A DNA stretch of 6,203 bases. Source: JBEBBU01 sp041158225. Lineage in GTDB: Bacteria; Pseudomonadota; Gammaproteobacteria; Methylococcales; Methylococcaceae. This document shows, piece after piece, positions 1 to 6,203 of the stretch. The position numbers and the translations under genes were made by a program. Every line of letters begins with the position of its first letter. Position 1 is the stretch's first letter. The stretch lies in NCBI GenBank assembly GCA_041158225.1, contig JBEBBU010000012.1:1-6203 (forward strand), in the 5' to 3' direction. The notes under the pieces were generated by a model. It ran no database searches and had not been told where the DNA came from. It saw only the letters and a program-made list of their open reading frames with translations.

Positions 1-999
1 CAGATAGCAGGCATTGATCTGGTGCGGGTCGGGGAAAATGATTTCTATGTCCTGGAAGACAATCTGCGCACGCCTTCAGGTGTATCCTATATGCTGGAAA
101 ACCGCAGAACCATGATGCGCCTGTTTCCAGACCTGTTTGCTAGGCATGCCGTCGAACCAGTTGAACATTATCCGCAGATGCTGCTGGATACCCTCAGGGA
201 ATCGGCACCCGCAGATGTCGCAGACCCGGTGATTGTGGTTCTCACCCCGGGTGCCTGCAACAGCGCCTATTTCGAGCATGCTTTCCTTGCAAGCCAGATG
301 GCTGTGGAACTGGTGGAAGGCGAGGATCTGTTTGTAGACCAGCACAAGGTCTATATGCATACCACCGAAGGCCCGCAACAGGTGCACGTCATTTACCGTC
401 GGGTCGATGATGATTTTCTGGATCCACTCGCCTTCCGTCCCGACTCGGTTATCGGTGTTCCTGGTCTGTTCGAGGCCTATCGCCGGGGCAATGTGGCGTT
501 GGCCAATGGTGTAGGCACCGGTGTGGCCGATGACAAATCCACCTATCTCCATGTCCCTGACATGATCCGCTTTTATCTGGGTGAAGAACCCATTCTTTCC
601 AATGTACCTACCTGGCGCCTTGGCAAAGCGGATGATCTCCGCTATGTGCTGGAGCATCTTCCTGAACTGGTCGTCAAAGAAGTTCAGGGATCAGGTGGTT
701 ACGGTATGCTGGTGGGCCCCACCAGCAGCAGTGCCGAAATTGAGGATTATCGCCGGCGTATCCTTGCAGATCCGGGGCAGTTTATTGCCCAGCCTACGCT
801 GGCACTGTCCGCATGCCCGACCCTGGTTGAGGCCGGGGTGGCGCCCCGCCATGTTGACCTGAGACCCTTTGTGCTCTCTGGCCGCGAAATTCGTTTGGTC
901 CCGGGTGGTCTCACCCGGGTGGCTCTCAAACAGGGATCACTGGTCGTTAACTCATCACAGGGTGGCGGCACCAAGGATACCTGGGTAATGGAGGATTGA
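1..999 (+). CDS. Circularly permuted type 2 ATP-grasp ligase (COG2308 family), 5'-truncated by window edge
   Basis: This is the C-terminal 332 residues of a probable ATP-dependent carboxylate-amine ligase, a cytosolic enzyme expected to form an amide or peptide bond through an acyl-phosphate. The frame is open from base 1, and the residues before the GTG at 22 (QIAGIDL) already belong to the conserved core, so that GTG is not the start. The family is usually roughly 470-490 residues, so about 150 are missing upstream. Visible motifs, numbered from base 1: EDNLRTPSGVSYMLENR (19-35), GTGVADDKS (172-180), the glycine-rich KEVQGSGGYGMLVGP (226-240), HVDLRPFVL (284-292) and the C-terminal signature NSSQGGGTKDTW (317-328). 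The Lys, Gly loop, Asp-Leu-Arg and Asn/Lys positions look like ATP and metal ligands (inference from the fold). The gene ends 3 bases before the alpha-E gene, its usual partner. The substrate is unknown. The family call is very secure. Confidence 0.95.
   Translation, partial: QIAGIDLVRVGENDFYVLEDNLRTPSGVSYMLENRRTMMRLFPDLFARHAVEPVEHYPQMLLDTLRESAPADVADPVIVVLTPGACNSAYFEHAFLASQMAVELVEGEDLFVDQHKVYMHTTEGPQQVHVIYRRVDDDFLDPLAFRPDSVIGVPGLFEAYRRGNVALANGVGTGVADDKSTYLHVPDMIRFYLGEEPILSNVPTWRLGKADDLRYVLEHLPELVVKEVQGSGGYGMLVGPTSSSAEIEDYRRRILADPGQFIAQPTLALSACPTLVEAGVAPRHVDLRPFVLSGREIRLVPGGLTRVALKQGSLVVNSSQGGGTKDTWVMED
990..994 (+). promoter_or_regulatory. Ribosome binding site of the alpha-E gene
   Basis: GGAGG lies inside the last codons of the ATP-grasp gene, 8 bases before the ATG at 1003. 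It is the strongest Shine-Dalgarno match at any gene junction in the window. It fixes the alpha-E start and suggests translation coupled to the upstream gene. Confidence 0.8.
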
Positions 1000-1002
1000 T
1001 CC

Positions 1003-1980
1003 ATGTTGTCACGTACCGCGGAAAACCTGTACTGGATGGCTCGCCACATCGAGCGCGCCGAAAACACTGCCCGCATTCTGGATGTGGCACAGCGGTCATC
1101 GCTGCTGCCACTGGATATGGAGGGCACGGAAGCTTACCTCTGGTATGCACCACTGAATATCACGGGTTGTGCTGCAGCCTATGAACAGCAGTATGGCCTG
1201 GCGCGTGCGGAAGCCGTCACGCGCTATATGGCGCTGGACCCAGAGAACCCTTCCAGTATCTACAACTGCCTGCGCCAGGCCAGAGAGAATGCACGATCCG
1301 TGCGTGGCGCCATTACTTCTGAAATGTGGGAAGTGATCAACTCCACCTGGCTCGAAGTCCGCAGATGGTCACTCAGCATGACGGAAACCAGCTATCCCGA
1401 CTTTTTTGAGTGGGTCAAGGAACGGTCACACCTGTTTCGCGGCGTTACCATGGGCACGATCATCAAGGATGTGGCCCTGAGTTTCATCCATCTGGGGACT
1501 TTCCTTGAACGGGCCGACAATACCGCCAGAATACTGGATGTCAAATACCATATTCTTCTGCCAAGTGTGGCTGATGTAGGCGGCGCTGCCGATTATTACC
1601 AGTGGGGTTCGCTACTGAAATCAGTGAGCGCATTTGAGGCCTACCGCAAAATCTATCGCGATGTCATTTCGCCACAGCGTGTTGCCGAACTGTTCATTCT
1701 CCGCGAAGACATGCCGAGATCGCTCCATGCCTGCCTGAATGAGGTTGAAACTGCACTTTCCATCATCAACAGCCACTCTGGCAGGGAATGCAGGCGACTT
1801 ACCGGAGAAATCCATGCGGATCTGCATTTTGGCAGGATCGACGACGTATTCTCGCAGGGATTGCATGAATACCTCAGCCGTTTCCTGAACCAGATTGACC
1901 TGCTGGGACAGGAAGTGCGGCGTGCCTATATGTCGCGTGAAATCCATTCAGGCCACACCGACCTGCGTCGGGTCGCCTGA
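1003..1980 (+). CDS. Alpha-E domain protein (DUF403 / COG2307)
   Basis: This is an all-helical protein of 325 residues, full length for the family, which normally accompanies or is fused to the permuted ATP-grasp ligase. Its biochemical role is not known. It is presumed to be a partner or scaffold of the ligase (inference). The N-terminus MLSRTAENLYWMARHIERAE is the family signature. A second copy of its core occurs later: ERAENTARILDV (17-28) and ERADNTARILDV (169-180) differ at one residue, showing an internal duplication and repeating the conserved glutamate for which the family is named. The stretch RQARENARSVRGAITSEMWE (91-110) is also typical. No signal peptide or membrane segment is visible, so the protein is probably cytosolic. 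The ATG at 1003 has GGAGG 8 bases upstream and begins the conserved block at once, so the start is secure. Confidence 0.95.
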   Translation: MLSRTAENLYWMARHIERAENTARILDVAQRSSLLPLDMEGTEAYLWYAPLNITGCAAAYEQQYGLARAEAVTRYMALDPENPSSIYNCLRQARENARSVRGAITSEMWEVINSTWLEVRRWSLSMTETSYPDFFEWVKERSHLFRGVTMGTIIKDVALSFIHLGTFLERADNTARILDVKYHILLPSVADVGGAADYYQWGSLLKSVSAFEAYRKIYRDVISPQRVAELFILREDMPRSLHACLNEVETALSIINSHSGRECRRLTGEIHADLHFGRIDDVFSQGLHEYLSRFLNQIDLLGQEVRRAYMSREIHSGHTDLRRVA

Positions 1981-2005
1981 CTGGCCATGAACCCTGAATA
2001 AAGCC

Positions 2006-2758
2006 ATGACTTACTGTATCGCTCTCAAACTTAACGCCGGCCTTGTGTTCGCGTCTGATTCGCGAACCAATGCCGGTGTTGACCAGATTGCCAGTTTCAG
2101 GAAGATGCGCACCTTCGTCAATGCCGGGGATCGTGCCATTGTCATCCTGAGTTCCGGCAATCTGTCCGTCACCCAGAACGCCATCAACCTGCTGGAACAG
2201 CAGGGACGCAGTTCTGAAAAACGCAACATCTGGAATGTAGAGTCCATGTTTGATGTCGCCCAGATTCTGGGCGAATGCCTGCGCACGGTTCGCGACCATG
2301 ATGGTGTATTCCTGGCGCAAAGCAACGTCGATGCCAGCGCCAATTTCATTGTGGGTGGCCAGATTCGCGGCGAGCGCATGCGTCTTTTTCTGGTCTATGC
2401 CGAAGGTAATTTCATTGAGGCTGGAGAGGAAACGCCGTTTTTCCAGATTGGTGAAACCAAATATGGCAAGCCCATTCTGGACCGTGTGATTCGTCCTGAG
2501 ACACTGCCTCAGGAAGCGATCAAATGTGTGCTGGTGTCTTTTGACTCGACCATGCGCAGCAACCTGTCAGTAGGCCTGCCCATTGATCTGGCCTGTTATA
2601 ACGAATCACGGCTTATGCTGGATCTGGAACAGCATATTACCCACGACGATCCCTATTTTTCCCAGATCAGCAAACGCTGGGGGGACGGTCTCCGCACCCT
2701 GTTTGCATCCCTGCCCAGTCCGGAGTGGCTCCATGAGCCACCTCCGCCGGGTACCTGA
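2006..2758 (+). CDS. anbu: Anbu, proteasome/HslV-like Ntn-hydrolase peptidase
   Basis: This is a 250-residue homologue of proteasome beta subunits, the Anbu lineage, expected to assemble into a cytosolic oligomer and cleave peptides with an N-terminal threonine. The protein starts Met-Thr, so methionine aminopeptidase would expose the nucleophile without a propeptide. Counting that Thr as 1, the active-site partners Asp17 (in FASDSRTNAGVD) and Lys32 (in SFRKMRTF) are present. Other family features are SSGNLS (49-54, with Met as 1), YGKPILDR (153-160) and FDSTMRSNLSVGLPIDL (179-195). The tail ends in a proline-rich HEPPPPGT. The gene lies 25 bases after the alpha-E stop. There is no good Shine-Dalgarno before the ATG at 2006, but a start anywhere else would hide or lose the catalytic Thr, so this start is firm. 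The natural substrate and any unfoldase partner are unknown; no ATPase gene is visible here. Confidence 0.95.
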   Translation: MTYCIALKLNAGLVFASDSRTNAGVDQIASFRKMRTFVNAGDRAIVILSSGNLSVTQNAINLLEQQGRSSEKRNIWNVESMFDVAQILGECLRTVRDHDGVFLAQSNVDASANFIVGGQIRGERMRLFLVYAEGNFIEAGEETPFFQIGETKYGKPILDRVIRPETLPQEAIKCVLVSFDSTMRSNLSVGLPIDLACYNESRLMLDLEQHITHDDPYFSQISKRWGDGLRTLFASLPSPEWLHEPPPPGT

Positions 2759-2784
2759 TGCCATGTATACAAGCAGATACAGTC

Positions 2785-2791
2785 AAAGAGG
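2785..2791 (+). promoter_or_regulatory. Probable ribosome binding site of the transglutaminase-DUF2126 gene
   Basis: AAAGAGG is the only purine-rich Shine-Dalgarno-like stretch in the 45-base gap after the Anbu gene. It is 12 bases from the ATG at 2804, a little longer than ideal, so initiation may be moderate. The rest of the gap shows no promoter or hairpin I could recognise. Confidence 0.5.
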
Positions 2792-2803
2792 CCCGATTAT
2801 TCC

Positions 2804-5800
2804 ATGACCATTCGCGTCGCTCTTCATCATCAGTCGCGCTACCGTTTTGACCGCCCGGTAGTGGCAAGTCCGCATGAAGTGCGGCTTCGACCTGCCGTAC
2901 ACTGCAGAACACCGGTATCAGGCTATTCCCTGAAAATCAGTCCTGCAAAACATTTCATTCACTGGCAGCAGGATGCCTACGGTAACTTCGTCGCCCGTAT
3001 CACCTTCCCCGATCCCACTGAAGCCATTGATATTACGGTGGATCTTGTCGCAGACATGACTGTTGTCAATCCTTTCGACTTTTTTGTTGATGACTGGGCT
3101 GAACACTATCCCTTTGTCTATCCTGAACAGCAGGCGATTGAACTGGCACCCTACATGCACAAGATCCCTCCGGGGCCCTTGCTGACCGCATGGCTGGATG
3201 AGTTCCGGCGTGAAATCCCTGCAGATATCCTGACGACCCATCTTCTGGTCAGACTCAATCAGCATGTGCACCGGCATGTTTCTTACCTGATCCGCATGGA
3301 ACCTGGTGTTCAGGGCAGTGAAGAAACACTGGCCAAAGGTTCCGGATCCTGTCGCGATAGCGCCTGGCTGCTGGTACAGGCTTTGCGTCATCTGGGTCTG
3401 GCTGCCAGGTTTGTCTCTGGCTATCTCATTCAGCTGGCTGCAGATGAAAAACCACTGGATGGGCCTGCCGGTCCGGATAGCGATTTTACTGACCTGCATG
3501 CATGGTGTGAGGCATTTATCCCTGGAGCCGGGTGGATAGGCATTGATGCAACATCCGGCCTGCTTGCCGGAGAAGGCCACATACCCCTGGCAGTGGCCGC
3601 TTCGCCCAATTCAGCGGCTCCGGTTATCGGCATGACGAGTATCTGCGAATCCGTGCTTGACGTCAGTATGAGCGTGAGTCGTATTCACGAAGATCCCCGT
3701 GTGACCCGTCCCTATTCAGAAAGTCAGTGGAAAGCCATTGAGCAGTTAGCCAGCCACGTGGATACCGAGCTGCAGGCTGAAGATGTGCGTCTGACCCAGG
3801 GAGGGGAGCCTACCTTCATTTCCATGGATGATATGGATGGTGATGAATGGAATACGGCTGCGCTGGGACCTGACAAATGGCAGCTGGCCAACCAGCTGGT
3901 CAGGCGACTGCAGAAGCGCTTTGCATCTGGCAGTGTGCTGCATAACGGCCAGGGTAAATGGTATCCCGGAGAGCCTTTGCCACGCTGGGCACTGAATGTC
4001 TACTGGCGCAGGGACGGAGAAGCTGTCTGGACCGATCCGAAACTGCTCAATGCAGAAACGACTGCCTTGCCAAAAGAGGATGTGCTTCCAGCGTTTGGCA
4101 GGCACCTCCTGCAACAGCTGGGCCTGCATCCTTCCTGCCTCATCGAAGCCTATGAAGACCCATGGCGGGCACTTGATGAGGAGAGTCGCAGACCTCTCAA
4201 TCTGGATCTTCACGAGATTGATCTCAAAGATGCGAGACAGCGCGCCATGCTGGCCCAGCAGATGCGTAGCGAAGGACTTGCTGAGGTGGTCGGTCTGGTG
4301 CTGCCTCTGAAAGCGGTGGATGAAGGCAGCCAGATCCGATGGTATTCCAGCCGCTGGCCGCTCAGGCATGACAGGCTTTACCTGATTCCCGGACAATCTC
4401 CCCTTGGCCTTCGCCTGCCTTTAAGCAGTCTGCCGTGGGTCGCCCCTGAAGATGTTGAAACCGAACAGCCAAGAGACCCTTTTGATCCGAGGGAAGCCAT
4501 TGCCTCGCGAGCCGGATCACCATCGAAAACGCCGCCCGCTGAACCCGCGGCGACACCGCAAGCCAGAGAGGTCATTCATACCGCACTTGCGCTGGAAGTC
4601 AGAGAAGGACGGCTACATGTATTTCTTCCGCCACTGACAAGACTGGAGCACTGGCTGGCCTTGCTTCATGCCATCGAAGCAACAGCCTCTGCACTGAATC
4701 TGACCTTATGTCTGGAAGGCTACCCACCACCTCACGATCCGCGTCTGCTCTCCCTTTCGGTGACACCAGACCCTGGCGTCATTGAGGTCAATATTCATCC
4801 TTCCGCTGACTGGCCGACGCTGGCAGAGCGCACACAGGCCCTTTATGAAGAAGCGCGCCAGACCCGCCTGATTACTGAAAAGTTCATGCTGGATGGGCGC
4901 CATACGGGTACCGGAGGCGGCAACCACATTACCCTCGGAGGGGCTACGGCAGCTGACAGTCCCTTCCTCAGAAGACCTGACATGCTGCAGAGCCTCATTC
5001 TTTACTGGCAGCATCATCCTTCCCTTTCCTATCTGTTCTCTGGACGCTTCATTGGTCCGACGAGTCAGGCGCCCCGTGTGGATGAAGCCAGGGATGATAA
5101 TCTTTACGAACTGGAAATTGCCTTCCAGCAACTGGCAGGCAAGCTGCAACCCGGTGAAATCAGTGAGCAGCCCTGGCTGGTAGACCGGGTATTACGAAAC
5201 CTGCTCATTGACATGACAGGCAATACCCATCGTGCCGAGTTCTGTATTGACAAGCTCTACGCACCCGCGAGCAGCACCGGGCGGCTTGGCCTGCTTGAGC
5301 TCAGGGCCTTTGAAATGCCACCCCATTACCGCATGAGCCTTATTCAGGCATTGCTGTTGCGCACTCTGGTGGCAAGATTCTGGAAACGTCCTTACACCGG
5401 TAGCCCCATTTATTGGGATACCGCCCTGCATGACCGTTTCATGCTGCCCCACTTCATTGAAGCAGACCTTCAGGATGTGGTGAGGGATTTGCGTCAGGCT
5501 GGTTATGACTTTGATCTGGCCTGGTTCGCACCTTTCATTGAGTTCCGTTTCCCGCACTACGGTACCGTGGTGCACGATGGCGTCCAGCTTGAATTGAGAC
5601 AGGCCATTGAGCCTTGGCATGTTCTTGGCGAGGAAGTCAGTCAGGGAGGAACCGCCCGCTATGTGGACTCATCGGTGGAACGTCTGCAGGTCAAAGTTAC
5701 CGGCATGACCCAGCATCGTCATCGCGTACTTTGCAATAACAGACCACTGCCGCTTCATCCCACCGGCATACCGGGTGAGTTTGTCGCCGGCGTGCGCTTC

Positions 5801-6094
5801 AAGGCCTGGGCACCACCATCAGCGCTGCATCCGACGATTGGGGTTCATGCGCCACTTGTCTTTGACCTTTACGACGGCTGGAATGCCCGTTCACTGGGTG
5901 GCTGTACCTATCACATCAGTCATCCTGGGGGGCGCAACTATCAAAGTCTTCCCGTCAATGCCAATGAAGCTGAAGCCAGACGGCGTGCACGGTTCTGGGA
6001 TCATGGACATGGTCAGGGAACCCTGAATGTCAGGGAAGAGCCCGTCAATCCCCGTTTCCCCATGACGCTGGATCTGCGTCGCCAACCTTTTTGA
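2804..6094 (+). CDS. Transglutaminase-like protein fused to DUF2126 (circularly permuted glutamine-synthetase-like ligase)
   Basis: This is a 1096-residue two-enzyme fusion, normal length for the family. Residues 1 to about 85 form the bacterial transglutaminase N-terminal beta domain (RVALHHQSRYRFDRP, VRLRPAVHCRTP). Residues about 140-275 are the transglutaminase/peptidase core with an intact triad: Cys183 in GSGSCRDSAW, His232 in DLHAWCEAF and Asp248 in WIGIDATSG. From about 325 to the end lies DUF2126, described as a circularly permuted glutamine-synthetase-like amide ligase. Its conserved blocks are LTQGGEPTF (330-338), LEGYPPPHDPRL (637-648), DGRHTGTGGGNH (697-708), GNTHRAEFCIDKLY (806-819) and LELRAFEMPPHYR (831-843). 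A proline/alanine-rich linker near 556-590 divides DUF2126. No signal peptide is present, so it is probably cytosolic. It would join and cleave or transfer amide bonds on the same substrate as the ATP-grasp and Anbu neighbours (inference). The ATG at 2804 directly begins the conserved N-domain. Confidence 0.95.
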   Translation: MTIRVALHHQSRYRFDRPVVASPHEVRLRPAVHCRTPVSGYSLKISPAKHFIHWQQDAYGNFVARITFPDPTEAIDITVDLVADMTVVNPFDFFVDDWAEHYPFVYPEQQAIELAPYMHKIPPGPLLTAWLDEFRREIPADILTTHLLVRLNQHVHRHVSYLIRMEPGVQGSEETLAKGSGSCRDSAWLLVQALRHLGLAARFVSGYLIQLAADEKPLDGPAGPDSDFTDLHAWCEAFIPGAGWIGIDATSGLLAGEGHIPLAVAASPNSAAPVIGMTSICESVLDVSMSVSRIHEDPRVTRPYSESQWKAIEQLASHVDTELQAEDVRLTQGGEPTFISMDDMDGDEWNTAALGPDKWQLANQLVRRLQKRFASGSVLHNGQGKWYPGEPLPRWALNVYWRRDGEAVWTDPKLLNAETTALPKEDVLPAFGRHLLQQLGLHPSCLIEAYEDPWRALDEESRRPLNLDLHEIDLKDARQRAMLAQQMRSEGLAEVVGLVLPLKAVDEGSQIRWYSSRWPLRHDRLYLIPGQSPLGLRLPLSSLPWVAPEDVETEQPRDPFDPREAIASRAGSPSKTPPAEPAATPQAREVIHTALALEVREGRLHVFLPPLTRLEHWLALLHAIEATASALNLTLCLEGYPPPHDPRLLSLSVTPDPGVIEVNIHPSADWPTLAERTQALYEEARQTRLITEKFMLDGRHTGTGGGNHITLGGATAADSPFLRRPDMLQSLILYWQHHPSLSYLFSGRFIGPTSQAPRVDEARDDNLYELEIAFQQLAGKLQPGEISEQPWLVDRVLRNLLIDMTGNTHRAEFCIDKLYAPASSTGRLGLLELRAFEMPPHYRMSLIQALLLRTLVARFWKRPYTGSPIYWDTALHDRFMLPHFIEADLQDVVRDLRQAGYDFDLAWFAPFIEFRFPHYGTVVHDGVQLELRQAIEPWHVLGEEVSQGGTARYVDSSVERLQVKVTGMTQHRHRVLCNNRPLPLHPTGIPGEFVAGVRFKAWAPPSALHPTIGVHAPLVFDLYDGWNARSLGGCTYHISHPGGRNYQSLPVNANEAEARRRARFWDHGHGQGTLNVREEPVNPRFPMTLDLRRQPF

Positions 6095-6104
6095 TGCCCT
6101 AGAT

Positions 6105-6108
6105 GGAG
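6105..6108 (+). promoter_or_regulatory. Probable ribosome binding site of the last, partial gene
   Basis: GGAG lies 6 bases before the ATG at 6115. An in-frame ATG at 6103 also exists, preceded directly by a TAG stop, but it overlaps this site and has no Shine-Dalgarno at a useful distance. That favours 6115 as the start. Confidence 0.5.
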
Positions 6109-6114
6109 CCCCTT

Positions 6115-6203
6115 ATGCTATGTTCGACCGACAAGCCACGCTGCGGCGACAAGAAAAACTCCGGTTTTTTTGAGGAATACCTCCCACGTCTGCTTGCGGA
6201 GCG
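6115..6203 (+). CDS. Start of an unidentified gene, 3'-truncated by window edge
   Basis: Twenty-nine codons are visible, starting MLCSTDKPRCGDKKNSGFFE and continuing open to the right edge. The start is supported by GGAG 6 bases upstream, the same strand and a gap of 20 bases after the DUF2126 stop, all fitting the same operon. No family is recognisable from this stretch. In many genomes the gene after transglutaminase-DUF2126 encodes a second permuted ATP-grasp protein fused to an alpha-E domain, so that is the leading guess, from context only. The main competing overlapping start, ATG at 6120, hits a stop at 6171-6173, so this frame is the best candidate. A start at 6103 would add four residues. 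Confidence 0.5.
   Translation, partial: MLCSTDKPRCGDKKNSGFFEEYLPRLLAE

Noticed and set aside
76..657. 193-codon minus-strand open frame opposite the ATP-grasp gene
   Set aside because: It lies wholly antisense to strongly conserved coding sequence and its translation shows no recognisable domain.
22..999. GTG at 22 as the start of the ATP-grasp gene
   Set aside because: The frame is open to base 1, the residues before it belong to the conserved core, and the protein would be about 150 residues too short. The real start is outside the window.
2758..2850. Short open frame starting at the ATG overlapping the Anbu stop
   Set aside because: It runs about 30 codons, overlaps the secure start of the next gene in another frame, and has no Shine-Dalgarno or recognisable sequence.
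2918..3580. 220-codon minus-strand open frame opposite the transglutaminase domain
   Set aside because: It is antisense to the catalytic core including the Cys and His codons. It has no family resemblance and is explained by codon bias on the other strand.
3746..4396. 216-codon minus-strand open frame opposite DUF2126
   Set aside because: It is a shadow of the conserved + strand gene, and its translation looks like random low-information sequence.
6120..6173. Alternative start ATG at 6120 for the last gene
   Set aside because: The frame closes after 17 codons at the TGA at 6171-6173, while the frame from 6115 stays open and has a GGAG site.

Overview
The window is a compact, one-directional gene block from a bacterium, most likely a proteobacterium. 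That placement is an inference from the style of the proteins and a moderate GC content judged by eye; no lineage marker is present. All five genes are on the + strand with gaps of 3, 25, 45 and about 20 bases. No promoter, convincing terminator, RNA gene, insertion sequence or CRISPR array is visible, so this looks like the inside of one operon that enters at the left edge and continues past the right edge.

Layout: (1) 1-999, the C-terminal two thirds of a circularly permuted type 2 ATP-grasp ligase (COG2308 type). Its start lies before the window. (2) 1003-1980, an alpha-E domain protein (DUF403/COG2307). (3) 2006-2758, an Anbu-type proteasome-like Ntn-hydrolase with an N-terminal threonine directly after the initiator Met. 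(4) 2804-6094, a 1096-residue fusion of a transglutaminase-like cysteine peptidase/transferase (triad Cys183, His232, Asp248) and a DUF2126 domain, which has been described as a circularly permuted glutamine-synthetase-like ligase. (5) 6115 to the right edge, the first 29 codons of another gene whose product cannot be identified from what is visible.

Together these match a bacterial gene set predicted by comparative genomics (Iyer, Aravind and colleagues, 2009) to be a peptide-synthesis or peptide-tagging system. Two unrelated amide-bond-forming ligases, both circularly permuted, would build or attach a peptide. The alpha-E protein is a helical partner. The transglutaminase-like domain and the Anbu protease would transfer, trim or remove it. 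The substrate and physiological role are, to my knowledge, still not established. Every catalytic residue I can recognise in the complete genes is intact, so the locus appears functional rather than decaying.
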